From positions 2,437,959 to 2,501,958 of the forward strand of contig OX465115.1 in assembly GCA_949987565.1 (NCBI GenBank): a DNA stretch of 64,000 nt. The letters are read 5' to 3'. A program made the translations under genes and the position numbers. How positions within the stretch are numbered: the stretch's first letter is position 1; each line of letters starts with the position of its first letter. Under the pieces are notes generated by a model. The model saw nothing but the letters and a program-made list of their open reading frames with translations, did not search any database and was not told the origin of the DNA. The stretch comes from Luidia sarsii (lineage: Eukaryota > Echinodermata > Asteroidea > Paxillosida > Luidiidae). Positions 39,301 to 50,237 of the stretch are shown one piece after another.

Positions 39301-39442
39301 TGGTCAATCTATTAGCCAAAATCCCAGGGAACCCTGTTTGATTGTGTATGGTTAACTCCAGTACCATTGAGTACTCAATGCGTGACCAGCTGCTGGATTC
39401 TGTGTGGTTCAGTACGAATGTGGGCCTTGTGGAGACCTACGT

Positions 39443-39617
39443 TGCGTTTACACTTGCAAATTGCGGGATCTGAACCGGATCTGATCCTTCCTGAGAAGAG
39501 GATCAGATCCCGGGATCAGGATCTGATCCTTCGTTGCGTTTACACACGGTTTTGATCCGGATCTGAAGATCCTCCTTGCGGGATCTGATCCTCCTTGCGG
39601 GATCAAGTGTAAACGCA
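39443..39617. mobile_element. 175-bp hairpin element with TGCGTTTACACTTG ends
   Basis: TGCGTTTACACTTG and CAAGTGTAAACGCA are exact inverted ends. The inside is filled with GGATCTGATCC-type repeats and an internal TGCGTTTACACACG. No coding potential. Confidence 0.8.
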
Positions 39618-39933
39618 GTGAGAGTGCAATAGGTGGAATAGGCCCACAGGGAAAATGTAAAGGTGTGTAGCAGTATAGGTCTCCTCAAGGTTTCCACGAA
39701 ACTGGTATTTGGAAATAACTCAAAAATAGGAAATTTTGAAATGGGTAAGAATCTGTCACAACTTGAAGTGTTATAGAATTATAACGGACATACGGTCCGA
39801 ATTTCTACCCAGGAAAGTTGGTTGAAATTTGTGGTTGAAATTTGTGGTTGAAATTTGGAAAATTCTCTTTTCTTTCTCACTCCGTTGTGTAGTGCTCGAG
39901 AACAGAGCGATGTCTCGACAAGGATACACAAAT

Positions 39934-40392
39934 GTGACCCGGCACAGCATAATGAGGAATAACCCCCACTTTTGAGATTTTCTAATGATGTGAAAGAGTA
40001 TACCATTAGCTTTCGACTGATATCAAATTTATTTCCGTACGAACTTTGTTGTAAATAGTACAAGGAGACTTCGCTCGTTAATTTGGCACCAGACACAATA
40101 TAGCAGCACCAGTCGAACTCCTCGAAAGCGGTCATTCAAAAAGGCAGGAACTTTATATTTTCATTAAAAACAGTACACAAACACTCCCCGAAATCCTCGT
40201 TTTTTTTCAACATTTCGAGACGGATTTCGAAAAATCCTTTGGACATAATATCCTGCAATACATTAACTTTCCGAAAATACCACACACAAAAAATTGATTT
40301 GTAATCGAATTGAGAAGATACTTTGACTTCAGGTGTTGTTTACTGGAAAAGTGTTTTGGTGGGATATTCCTCATGTCGCTGTGCCGGGTCAC
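39934..40392. mobile_element. Long form of the GTGACCCGGCACA MITE, copy 4 (459 bp)
   Basis: Flanked by AAAT on both sides. It carries an internal block in the same relative place and orientation as copy 3 (CGTACGGAAATAA and AAGGATTTTTCGAAATCC on the minus strand). Confidence 0.88.
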
Positions 40393-41860
40393 AAATGGCT
40401 ATGGGTGTACTCAATTGTGTGACCAGATGGATTTTGTGTGGTTAAGTATGCTTCCTAGTGCAATAGCCACGATAGGAGGTTAGGGTTCAGTCATACTCCT
40501 TTGTTCCTCCTCGTTCTCTCTATGCATTCGTGACCCTCCTATGAATATTCATTTCCTTCCCTAAGTGACCTCTGTTCCTCCAGAGACACCCCTGAGATTC
40601 ACGACTCTTTGGTTCCCATTCCCAGGACCTAGGGTTTCATTCCTTATACTTTTCAGTCAATGCCCAGTAAAAAAAAAAAAAACACGCGACGTAACCGACC
40701 GCAGATCGAGCTAGAATAGATCAAAAAATGAGTTAAATTTGTCGTCGTCTACAATAGCAAACAACAACAACAACAACAACAATACTAATTTAAAACAACA
40801 TGGAAACCATTGCTCCGTTTATAATATGTATCGGTGATTACTCGTTATAATATCACAGGCATCTGAATACAAGCGTTTGGCCCCAGTTTTGCTCCGTTTA
40901 TAATATGTATCGGTGATTACTCGTTATAATATCACAGGCATCTGAATACAAGCGTTTGGCCCCAGTTTCTTGGTGACTACTCTGTACCTATCAAAGCCAA
41001 CAAACCTTCAAATTCGACAAAATAAACCACAACCTGTCATGGACTTTAAGGTTTTGTCAGACGGAGTGACGAAGCCTAAGCCCGAGCCTAAGCCCGAACC
41101 TAAGCCCGAACCTAAGCCCGAGCCAAAGCCCGAGCCTTAGCCCGAGCCTAAGCCTTCATTTCGTAAACAGCCTATAGTTCCAGGTGTTCAAATGCATACA
41201 CAAAAACCACCCATGAGTTCATTATCACCATGTGCGACCTCGTAGTCAACACCGGTGAAATGGGTGCTCGACGTGGGTGTGTGTGGTGGGGTTTTTTTTA
41301 TCGCCCGCTTCGGTGAAAACTAAACAACTTGGGACTACGAGTCAGCATTCAGCATTCCCCAGCCACCATCACCAACCCAACCCCCACCCCCTCCTCACTG
41401 CCCCGTGTGAAACACAGCCCGAGACCCGAGGCTGAGAACGATTGACCTGAGGGAGACGAAGCCAAAGCCGGAGCCTGACACAACCAGTCAAAAGGCAGTG
41501 GTACAGTTTCGGATGCCATTGTTTCTGATGACTTTCTTTTTCGGTGTATACGGTGCGCGGTATAGTATGCAGTCAGTCAATTCTCAGACCACCATTGTAG
41601 CCATCCGGTATAGATCACAATCTTTGCCTCTCCCTTCTTACTCCATGGCCAAACGCAGTGTTATCGCACTGGGCTGTGCCAAGCAAACGGAAGACGGTGC
41701 ATTTCCTTGCATGTGGAATCAGGAAATTGTCACCGTTAACCAACTGCCAGTCACGGTCGCTATCTATATTTATGCAGTCGATCGTCCGTGCTTCCTCCAA
41801 GAGCGAAGAGAGGGAGATGATGCTCAGCAAAACCCAATAAGTGAGGTCAGTGTGTTTTGC
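40393..41860. other. Intergenic with a local duplication and hexamer-rich MITE
   Basis: A 79-bp direct tandem duplication lies at about 40812-40970 (TGCTCCGTTTATAATATGTA repeated). 40980-41170 holds a hexamer-ended MITE whose right end has grown into about 14 AAGCCC/GAGCCT hexamers. 41490-41860 may contain the promoter or 5' UTR of the Ig receptor. Confidence 0.55.
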
Positions 41861-42009
41861 AGTACTCGGCTTTTCTGAGTGCCGAGCGCTGCTTACCGTT
41901 TCGCACCGCAGGCCAAAGGCAATGGACGTCAGTGGGTGTGGAATTCAATGAATGCAGCCGCGGGTACCCCTCGGCACTGCGAGATCCATACCCCGACGCG
42001 CCGTTAAAG

Positions 42010-44619
42010 ATGACAGCCCTCGCAGTCACGGCCACGGCACGGGTTCGACTCCTCGCCCGGCCGGCGCTCCTCCTCCTCCTCCTCCTCCTCCTCTGCCTGG
42101 TCCACCCGGCGGCCGGAGCCGTGATGTTCGTGGAGGACCCGGCCAACGCCACGGTGCCGGCGGGCGGCACGGCGCGGTTCTCCTGCGCGATCAGCCAGCC
42201 GGCCGACGCCTGCGACAACGTGGCCTGGGTGTTCGCCAGGGGTGGACTGCCGGGGTCCAACGATATCATACGCACGTGTGCGCCCGTGCAAGACCGCTAC
42301 AACTTCTCCCTGGCGGGCGGTAAGTCGGTCCTGCTTGTCCTGAACGTGAATGGGAGTGACGCGGGGACATACACGTGTCTGGTCCTGGCCGGCTCCGACA
42401 GATACCACTCGGGCGCCGGGTTCCTGACGGTGTCAGAGACGCCGCCCACACCGACTCCGCTCTGCAGTTACTCCCCGCTGGCTCCAGCGGTCGGCGACCG
42501 GGTGACTCTCAGATGTCAGGTGCCCCCGGACTCTTCCGTCCAGGCGCTGGCGCTGGTGTGGAACTGGAGAACATTCAGCAAAGGTTGGAAAAACGTGTCG
42601 CCCGGTGCTTACGCCGACCACTTCTACGATCTCACGGCGGCCGATAACTACGGGCGGTTCACCTGCACGGCCGGGGACGAGGCCGATCCCCCGCGGTGCT
42701 CCGTCGTCCCGCTGAGGGTCCCGATGACCGCGAGCCTGCCGCCGCCGAGCCTGGCCGGCGGCGGGAGCCACGGACCGACCACGGCGTCGTTCCGCTGCAT
42801 CGCGGAGGCCGTGCCGCCGGCCACCGGCTACGCGTGGAGCGTCTGGGAGGCCGACGGTCCGGACGCGGAGTGGACGCCTCGGCCGGAGGCCAGCGGCGAC
42901 GGGCGGGAGACGACGGAACTGGAGCTGACCGTGGCCGGCGGGGAGGGGAGCCGGCTGAACGTGACGTGCTCGGCCAGCAACGTCATCGGTCTGACGGCCA
43001 GCAGTCGCCCCGTGCTCCTCCTCGTGTGCGGCGGCGTTCCGCGGGTCACGGACGCCCCGAGTTGCTCCGGCACGCCCGCCTCGGGGCTGCCGCCCGGGGC
43101 CGGCCCCAGCCCCAGCCCCACGGCCGTCCGGCCGGCCGCCGGGCCGGCGGCCGGCTCTCTGGGCGTTGCCCTGGCCGTCCTCCTACCGCTGCTGCTGCTC
43201 GTGGCGGCCATCGCGGTGTTCCTTGTGGCGGGGTACAGGCGGCGGAAGAGGGCTGCGGACCTGGAAGCCCGCCTGGGGCCCATCAGGTACGCCAACAGCG
43301 TGCGCCCGCTGGACCAGCGGGACGGCCGCGCCGCCGACTCCCTGGAGGCCGAGGCCCTGATGGACGAGGCGGAGGTGACGCTGTGCGGCCCCCCGACGGC
43401 CGGCCGGGGCAACGCCTCCGTGCGCGCCGAACCGCGTGCGGCGGTGGAGGAGGGCGGCGCTACCGCCGCCACCAGCGAGCCCGGACCCGGGACCGCGGGC
43501 CGGGCCGGACCGCCGACGCCGGCCGGCGGGAGCGGGGAGCTGCAGGTCTACGCATCGATCGGCGACGCTCACCAAGAATTGGGGATACCGGGGGCGACCT
43601 CCCGCGGCGAGGATCAGGAGGACGCGATGTACGCGTCGGTGGTGGGGAACGGCCGGGCGGAGGGCGAAATCCAAAACAGCACGAGCCGTGAGACACGGTC
43701 TGCCGGCTATGAAACCACGGAGCGCCTGCTAGCTGTACCCAACGCCTACGAAGCGGTAGACGTGGGTGCGTTTGCCCCTCATCGGTCGTCCTCCTCCTCC
43801 GACGTCGTCCCTCCAACCGTGGTCTACGCCATGCCCGACAAGACCCGGAAGTCCGCCAAGGCCCGCAGGCCCGACGCGTGCCCGCCAGAGCCGCCTGGTG
43901 CGGCCAGGGCGCCCGCCGACCGCGACCCGGTCGATCTCCTCTACGCCAAGCCGGACAAGTCGTCCAAGCAGGCCGTGAAGAAGTACTCGCCGGCCCGGAG
44001 AGCTGTCACCGGCCGCGTCGTCCGAGCGGCAGGGAAGGAGGCGGGCGACGGGCCGACTGCCCCGGGCCCTGCCGCCCTCATCACCCCGTCCCCCGGGGGA
44101 CCGACGCCGGACGCCATCTACGCTCTGCCGGACAAGGGCCGCCGGAAATCGGCGCCGTCCCGCAGCCAGAGTGACGCCGCCCCGCCGGCCGATGCCACCC
44201 AGCCGCCGGCCGAGCGGGCGGCCGCCGCCGCCAAGGGGCTGGCCTCGCCCCTGCCCAAGAAGCCGCAGCGCTCGCCCAGCTCGAGGATCGCCGGGTCGCA
44301 CGTCCTGCGGAGCCGGCGGGAGGACGCGGACCGGCTGCGGCGGGGCCTGAGCACGGACAGCGCCTCCTCGGCGGACGGCGACTCGTCGGCACTGTGCGAC
44401 GACGCCAGCGGGCCCGACAAGTCGGCCACACTGCCCGGCCGGGGCTCGCGATCGGCTAGCCGAGCCGACCGGCCCAGGGAGGTGTCCGCCGGCCCCATCT
44501 ACGCCGTGCCCGACCGAGGTGTCGAGACGCCCGCCGCCGGTGCCGGCGATGGCAGCCTTCCACCGATTGACAACGAGGGGCCGATCTACGCCAAGCCCGA
44601 TAAGAAATCGAAACCTTAG
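42010..44619 (+). CDS. Single-exon Ig-superfamily transmembrane receptor with five YAxPD tail motifs, 869 aa
   Basis: ATG at 42010 (A at -3) was chosen because it starts a clear signal peptide (poly-Leu core, [17 protein letters not shown]); the frame is open further upstream. The ectodomain has three Ig-like domains: about residues 38-145 (FSCAI...GTYTCLV), 152-240 (VTLRCQV...GRFTCTA) and 240-338 (ASFRCIA...LNVTCSA). A Pro/Ser-rich stalk follows, then a membrane span at about 385-408 (VALAVLLPLLLLVAAIAVFL) with RRRKR behind it. The cytoplasmic tail of about 455 residues has Tyr-Ala-x-Pro-Asp-(Lys/Arg) at Tyr606, 645, 704, 831 and 860, and YAS(I/V) at 514 and 541. Such YxxP sites resemble Crk-family SH2-binding sites, so a tyrosine-phosphorylated signalling receptor is likely (inference). 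Very GC-rich, no intron. Poly(A) signal at 44728. Confidence 0.9.
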   Translation: MTALAVTATARVRLLARPALLLLLLLLLCLVHPAAGAVMFVEDPANATVPAGGTARFSCAISQPADACDNVAWVFARGGLPGSNDIIRTCAPVQDRYNFSLAGGKSVLLVLNVNGSDAGTYTCLVLAGSDRYHSGAGFLTVSETPPTPTPLCSYSPLAPAVGDRVTLRCQVPPDSSVQALALVWNWRTFSKGWKNVSPGAYADHFYDLTAADNYGRFTCTAGDEADPPRCSVVPLRVPMTASLPPPSLAGGGSHGPTTASFRCIAEAVPPATGYAWSVWEADGPDAEWTPRPEASGDGRETTELELTVAGGEGSRLNVTCSASNVIGLTASSRPVLLLVCGGVPRVTDAPSCSGTPASGLPPGAGPSPSPTAVRPAAGPAAGSLGVALAVLLPLLLLVAAIAVFLVAGYRRRKRAADLEARLGPIRYANSVRPLDQRDGRAADSLEAEALMDEAEVTLCGPPTAGRGNASVRAEPRAAVEEGGATAATSEPGPGTAGRAGPPTPAGGSGELQVYASIGDAHQELGIPGATSRGEDQEDAMYASVVGNGRAEGEIQNSTSRETRSAGYETTERLLAVPNAYEAVDVGAFAPHRSSSSSDVVPPTVVYAMPDKTRKSAKARRPDACPPEPPGAARAPADRDPVDLLYAKPDKSSKQAVKKYSPARRAVTGRVVRAAGKEAGDGPTAPGPAALITPSPGGPTPDAIYALPDKGRRKSAPSRSQSDAAPPADATQPPAERAAAAAKGLASPLPKKPQRSPSSRIAGSHVLRSRREDADRLRRGLSTDSASSADGDSSALCDDASGPDKSATLPGRGSRSASRADRPREVSAGPIYAVPDRGVETPAAGAGDGSLPPIDNEGPIYAKPDKKSKP

Positions 44620-44727
44620 GCACCCCACACCCTGGTAAAGACTAGTTCAAGGCCGCCATCTAAGGGCTGGGGTCCAGGTCTACACTAAACTATCTGTGGT
44701 GGGACCCAACGATGTTTGGTGATGCAT

Positions 44728-44733
44728 AATAAA
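44728..44733 (+). promoter_or_regulatory. Poly(A) signal of the Ig receptor
   Basis: AATAAA lies 108 nt past the TAG stop. A SINE family A fragment (CCTGGTAAAGACTAGTTC) lies between stop and signal. Confidence 0.7.
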
Positions 44734-44889
44734 ATCCCATTCTGGCATTCAGCACTCAAACGAAATTCACGTTCATCGAGCGACGCCCGCTTATTTGAAG
44801 CTCAAAAAAGTACAAAGTGGATTGTATACGGTGTACTATATCAGCATCCAGTCAAAAAAAAAAAACCTGCATGGGCTTTCGGAGAAAAT

Positions 44890-45139
44890 GTGACCCGGCA
44901 CATCATAATGAGGAATAACCCCCACTTTTGAGATTTTGAGATTTTTTAATGATGTAAAAGAGTGTACTGTTAGCTCTCAAATGATATCATAGTTTCCTCC
45001 AATACATTAACTTTCCGAAAATAAAAAAAATAATAAAAAAAAGATTTTTAATCGAATTGAGAAGATACTTTGACTTTAGGCATTGTTTACTCGAAAAGTG
45101 TGTTGGTGGGATATTCCTCATGTCGCTGTGCCGGGTCAC
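44890..45139. mobile_element. 250-bp MITE, GTGACCCGGCACA family, copy 5
   Basis: Ends GTGACCCGGCACATC and GCTGTGCCGGGTCAC, target duplication AAAT on both sides. Confidence 0.92.
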
Positions 45140-45430
45140 AAATTAGTGCCCTTTGAGAAAGGGAGGGCCACTTTGTCAATCTTCAGCGAGTTCGATGAAC
45201 AATCATTATGCACACTGTATTTAATTATAGCCCTTTATACGAATCCACGGGTCTGGCTCGGGCTCACAGGCTTCGCCCCCGTCTGACAAACCCTGAACTG
45301 AATCCAAGTTGCGGTTTTGTCTCCGAATTTGACGGTTTGCTGGCGTGCTATTTAGTGCAGAGTATTCCCCGAGAAACCGGGGCCAAACGCTTATTTCTAC
45401 ATGTCTGTGATGACTGGTGTATAAAGCCGC

Positions 45431-45504
45431 GTCCGCACTGGACTTAAAATGGGTAAACTAACCGAGCAAATGGGTAAATTGACCATTTTAAGTCCAGTGC
45501 GGAC
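45431..45504. mobile_element. 74-bp hairpin MITE
   Basis: GTCCGCACTGGACTTAAAAT and ATTTTAAGTCCAGTGCGGAC are exact inverted arms around a short A/T-rich centre. Confidence 0.8.
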
Positions 45505-45509
45505 AGCCC

Positions 45510-46845
45510 AGGAAGTTTTCCTCCCAGGTAACTTACCAGACTCGAATGGGTAGCCTATGCCCGAGCCCAAGCCTTCATTTCGTAAACGTCCTCTATGATG
45601 TGCAGCCAGATGCTGCCAGATTTTACTTGCAGAGAACTGTGTTGTCTACAGTCCACTCGTAGCTGTCCTTTAAATTCTTGCTCGGTTGTCGGAGTACCAA
45701 ATATTTCTTTGCTTATACGCAGTGGACCAGGCAGTAGGCCTACGGTAACTAAACGAGTTTAGCTGGTAACGGATTGCATTGCACAGTAAAGGTGTATAAA
45801 CTGTATTACGTGGCAGTATCAGCTACAGAAGATCCAGTGTTGACATCTATAAAAAAAAATATTAAAAAAATAAAAAAAGTTCCTTGTTATGATGCCTTGA
45901 ATTCTATATTGTTTTTTTCTAAAATTTTCGTATTTTTTGTCTAGCCAGGAAATGCAAGATTTGTCGATATCAAAGACAGTAATATAGATACTTATATTGT
46001 ACATTGAATATACGGTTCTTTACCGGTAGCCATTTTAAAAAGAAATTATACTTTTGGTTCGTGTCAGTTGATAAAAATTGTGAAATTGTTGTATACCGGT
46101 TATCAATTTTTTGGGTACCTGTTTCTGTGATCAAATCCATGCCAAAGTTGGAGTTACACTCAACTTTCGGGATCGAAATAATTACCACGGATAGTTTGCA
46201 ATAACGCCTTGCAGTAATGCCATTGCCTTTCATTCTTGCTCAAAACAATTTCTACAGACATGTTGTAAATAGTTTTGTTTTACTTTCGAAGGAGTAAAAA
46301 ATAATTGCGGAAACTATAATCTAGGCTTGCGTACCGTACGTTGTACCATGAGGAGAGTACCCTATCCAGCACAGCTTGGACCGAGTGTATCAATTACACG
46401 AAAGTAGAAAGCTAATGATTATAATTATAAAACAAAAACAAATTCTTGATACTTGTGAAACGTGTAATAATAATTTAAAACTTGAGAACTTAACAGTAGT
46501 ACTGTCTTTCATTTCAGGATTAATAAATTCATGGTTTCCTTTGCCAAAAGGTGCTTGTTGTAACTTGTCACATGTCTGTATTTGTTTTGGTGGGGGAGGG
46601 GACTTCGGATTGTAATCAGATTATTCGATTCCCGTAATTATACGATCTACAATTGCTTCTGTATAATTCGGTTTGATTTTACCAAAAGCATTCAATGGCT
46701 ATGGTTCACAATCGCAAGGCATTTTTGATTCGCCATTTGCAAAGAATCGGCTGTCAACGGTTGACCCTCGGTGGCACATTGATGGCTGTACGGTTCGCGT
46801 TTTATCATACGGTTTGCAGATAATAATTATGCAGACAAAGCCAGT
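45510..46845. other. AT-rich intergenic, nothing recognised
   Basis: A hexamer-type fragment at about 45555-45590 (GCCCGAGCCCAAGCCTTCAT); otherwise no feature. Confidence 0.4.
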
Positions 46846-46849
46846 TTTA

Positions 46850-47150
46850 AGGGTCCTGCTAGGATCGAAACGTCAGGCCCACTAAATTTTAAGATTTACA
46901 TTTTGGTAATTTTAGTCAGTAAGCAGTTTGCAACATGTTTGTATATCACCTTGTAAATAGTAAAATAAAAAGGGATATACAAAAACGTTGCAAACTGCTC
47001 ACTGACTCAAATTTCCAAAATTCAAATCTCAAAATTTAGTGGGCCTGACGTTTCGATCCTAGCAGGACCTTTCTCAAAGGCAGAGTGGTCGCACTGCCTT
47101 TGAGAAAGGTCCTGCTAGGATCGAAACGTTGACAGGCCCACTACATTTGA
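46850..47150. mobile_element. Foldback element, two arms plus hairpin
   Basis: 46850-46965 reads outward (GGTCCTGCTAGGATCGAAAC ... GCAACATGTTTGTATATC). 46975-47150 is a second copy ending in a hairpin with loop GTGGTCGCAC. Confidence 0.85.
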
Positions 47151-47807
47151 GTCCAAAGAAGGTCTAGCCTTACAATCGCGATATGTTTCTCTGGCGATCT
47201 GCATTACTTTGTTCTTAGTCAAACAAAAGCTGTGTTTGTTCATTACTTTGTCAGATCAACAATCTGTTCGGTAGGTCGGTCCGTAGTCGGTCGGTCCGTT
47301 CTTCCGTCGGTTTAGCCGCGGACTGGTCCGTTTGTCGGTCGGTGAATCATCGGTCGACTTTCATGAAAACAGAGAAATGTACAAAGGAATCGGGGGGGGG
47401 TGTACCAGAAGACTGAAAACACGAATGATTCCATTTGCAGATGCTCTACACGATTAACTTTTTACACGATGAATTTAGTCAGGGCAATAGGTCTACCAGT
47501 ACCACCACCCACCCAAAACAAAAGGAAAACAAGGATAGGCCTACTACTCTTTGAAGTGAAGGTTTGGATTATGTTCTGACTAATACAGTCTGCTGATGAG
47601 TACGCCTTTTAAGGCTACATCCCGTTTTCGTGCGTGCAGCCTCGAAACTAGATGAACAATTAAAAGTACACTGACGTGTATGGTGTCTGGCAGTCCTCGC
47701 CCATGCGGGAAGCGGAAGTCGGTCAGGCGTTACCAGCCGATGCAGCGAGCAAGTGAGGATTTGAATTTGCCCAACAGCACAAGGGCAAAGGTTACCACTG
47801 ACAAGGC
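47151..47807. other. Intergenic, nothing recognised
   Basis: A TCGGTCGGTCCG-rich stretch at 47270-47350 is the only texture seen. Confidence 0.4.
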
Positions 47808-48060
47808 TAGTGCCCTTTTCCGAAACCCGGCTAAGGCTTCGGCTCCGGCTTCGTCTCCATTTCTTCGTTCATTTTAAAGCACAAGGCATGAAAATGGAAA
47901 ACCTTTGGCTTCGTTTTTGAATGTTACTATACTGCGTTTTGAAAAAAGTCTGCAAAGCTTCAACTTCGACAAAGAACTCAAACCGGTACGTTTTCAGCCT
48001 TTGGATAACCGAGACGAAGCCGGAGCCGGAGCCTAAGCCGGGTTTTGGAAAACGGCCCAG
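47808..48060. mobile_element. 245-bp MITE with CCCGGCTTAGGC-type ends, copy 2
   Basis: Ends TGCCCTTTTCCGAAACCCGG and CCGGGTTTTGGAAAACGGCC. The body matches 32606-32851 (ACAAGGCATGAAAATGGAAA). Confidence 0.85.
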
Positions 48061-48434
48061 AAAAGGGTATAACTGGGCACTAAGAGCGGGCTACCAGTGA
48101 CAGGCAGCGTAGTGTGGTAGCAGCAAAGGACACTGTTCAAAGTTGGGTCGGTCATTCCGCACGGTCGGATAGGGATAGGACAGGACTCCCAGTGGAGGAG
48201 TGTGGCCACCAGCCACACTAGGGGCATGACGTCACCGATGATGACGGTATAAAGGCTAATTATCCCCCCCCAACTCAATGTGTCCGGGGGGGGCAGAATT
48301 ACCTGGATCAAGGTGTACCCCGGACAGGGTTATCCAGGGTAAATGTGTGCCCGTACAAATGTACACGACCACAACCGGACCACACATTAAAGGGGACACG
48401 ACCACACGACCACAAGGGGGACAAATTATTTTAG
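48061..48434. other. Intergenic, nothing recognised
   Basis: Short C/G runs and CGACCACA repeats; no gene supported. Confidence 0.4.
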
Positions 48435-48615
48435 CAGTGGCTGTTGTTACGGCAGTCGTTCGTATAGTTCCCTGACTTGATTGTATTTCGTCAGCATTGC
48501 AGGCTGGTTGAACCAGTCTATTAGCTGATAGTCTGGTTCCAAGAGCTAAACACCCTGACAAATACTGTGAAGTCAGAGAACCACACGGACGACTGCCGTA
48601 TAACAACAGCCACTG
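48435..48615. mobile_element. 181-bp inverted-repeat MITE (CAGTGGCTGTTG ends), copy 1
   Basis: CAGTGGCTGTTGTTACGGCA is mirrored by TGCCGTATAACAACAGCCAC, and CCCTGACTTGATTG by an arm near 48570. AATTATTTTA occurs on both sides within two bases of the ends, suggesting an 8-10 bp target duplication (hAT-like). Confidence 0.8.
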
Positions 48616-48761
48616 CGAATTATTTTAACCTTCACAACTTGCCTTCCATGAAGTCCATAAGTTGAATTCTTCCTCACGGTGTATTACAAGCGCTGATCGG
48701 GCCTCCTTCGTAATTGGGCACTGGTACACCAGCGCGCTTTTTGTTTTCATTTCAAATCAAG

Positions 48762-49040
48762 CTGCATCCACTTTGTGTGATCCCCGAGCTGCTGTAGCCA
48801 GGTTTGCGACCATTGGTTGTTTGTATCTGAGTAAAAACCGGGGGCGTTATAGTGAGCCCTGGACATTATAATTATACAGCAGTTGATTGTTGAATAATTA
48901 TTCTGACTGGCGCCCCCACCCCGGCAAAGACTAGTTGAGTATTTTGGGAAGGCCACCATCTAAGGGCTGGATAGCTCAGACGGGTTAGAGCTCATGTTGT
49001 CGACCTCCTATAGTTGGTGGGCCCTGGTAGTTGGTCTCGC
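48762..49040 (+). mobile_element. SINE family A, body plus truncated head
   Basis: The most complete body: GCATCCACTTTGTGTGATCC, CCCGAGCTGCTGTAGCC, GACTGGCGCCCCCACC, CCACCATCTAAGGGCTGG. Then the A-box-like TAGCTCAGACGGGTTAGAG, after which the sequence diverges. Confidence 0.8.
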
Positions 49041-49114
49041 TCTTCTGATTGAGCCCAGGCGAACGACAACAACTTGAGACAGCAGCACCTCGAATTGCTG
49101 CTGGCTTCATACGC

Positions 49115-49890
49115 GAGAAGAAGAAGAAGAAGAAGAAGAAGAAGAAGAAGAAGAAGAAGAAGAAGACGAAGACTTTTTTTGACTTTTCAAAAGGAGAACT
49201 TTTATTTCAATCTTTTGAAAATAACCGACACAAAACAAACCAAACCAAAATAAACAATATTTACATGTAAGATTTGAAAATAATCAACTAAATAAATGAA
49301 TATAACAAAATTAAACAATAAACCATGGGAGAGAAATCATATGTATAATAGCGAAACATATGAGAGATGTTTTGTAATACAAAATATAGTCAGTTTAAGG
49401 GGAGTTGTCAAAGTAAAGTAATCGAGGAAGAAGAGGAAGAAGAAGAAGAAGAGGAAGAAGAAGAAGACGAAGAAGACGACTTTTTTGACTTTTCAAATGG
49501 AAACTTTATTTCAATCCATTTGACATGAGTCAACATACATGGAAATAAATAATGAATATACATACATAATGAATATACATGACAATGAACAGAATAAACA
49601 GAAATAATACACGTTTAAACAAGTAAAAGAGTTGTGTTTGAAATTAAGGAGGTTTGGGGATTTGGGCTGAACACAGAGAGGTATTACACCATGTCTCGCA
49701 AGAGCGAGCTGCTGTCTCCGGCAAAGGTCCTGCACCAAAATTTAGTTACATCAGTAGGTAGAAACAATATAATGAAGAAGAAGAAGAAGAAGGAGAAGAA
49801 GAAGAGGAGGTCTCGGGATCAAATCCAGGTCCAGTATTCTTTGCAAAAGAAAACTTCAAGGTTTTGTTAATAAATTATAATCATAAGGTG
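49115..49890. repeat. (GAA)n microsatellites separated by a duplicated segment
   Basis: GAA runs at 49115-49165, 49425-49478 and 49771-49810. The first two are each followed by GACTTTTTTTGACTTTTCAA or GACTTTTTTGACTTTTCAAA and a related AAC-TTTATTTCAATC stretch, i.e. a dispersed duplication. A SINE A tail is at 49800-49890. Confidence 0.8.
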
Positions 49891-50237
49891 ATATACAAAA
49901 ATGTTGCAAACTGCTTACTGACTAAAATTACCAAAATGTAAATCTTAAAATTTAGTGGGCCTGACGTTTCGATCCTAGCAGGACCTTTCTCAAAGGCAGA
50001 GTGACAAGGACAAAACAGATACATGTACACGGAGGAAGGGGGGAGTGAATAGGACACGGATGAGAAACAAAGGACAAAGAGTGAAGCTTTACTATTTGTC
50101 CTTTGTTTCTCATCCGTGTCCTATTCACTCCCCCCCCCCACTTCCTCCGTGTACATGTATCTGTTTTGTCCTTGTCACTCTGCCTTTGAGAAAGGTCCTG
50201 CTAGGATCGAAACGTCAGGCCCACTAAATTTTAAGAA
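49885..50237. mobile_element. Large foldback palindrome (about 290 bp of paired arms)
   Basis: 49944 pairs with 50235 around a centre near 50089. The arms include AAATTTAGTGGGCCTGACG, the AAGGCAGAGTGACAAGG block and GGATGAGAAACAAAGGAC; only short indels in the poly-C part break the match. Confidence 0.9.

Noticed and set aside
41498..41878. 126-codon ORF with a hydrophobic start upstream of the Ig receptor
   Set aside because: No domain or conserved pattern; more likely promoter or 5' UTR sequence. The receptor has its own signal peptide at 42010.
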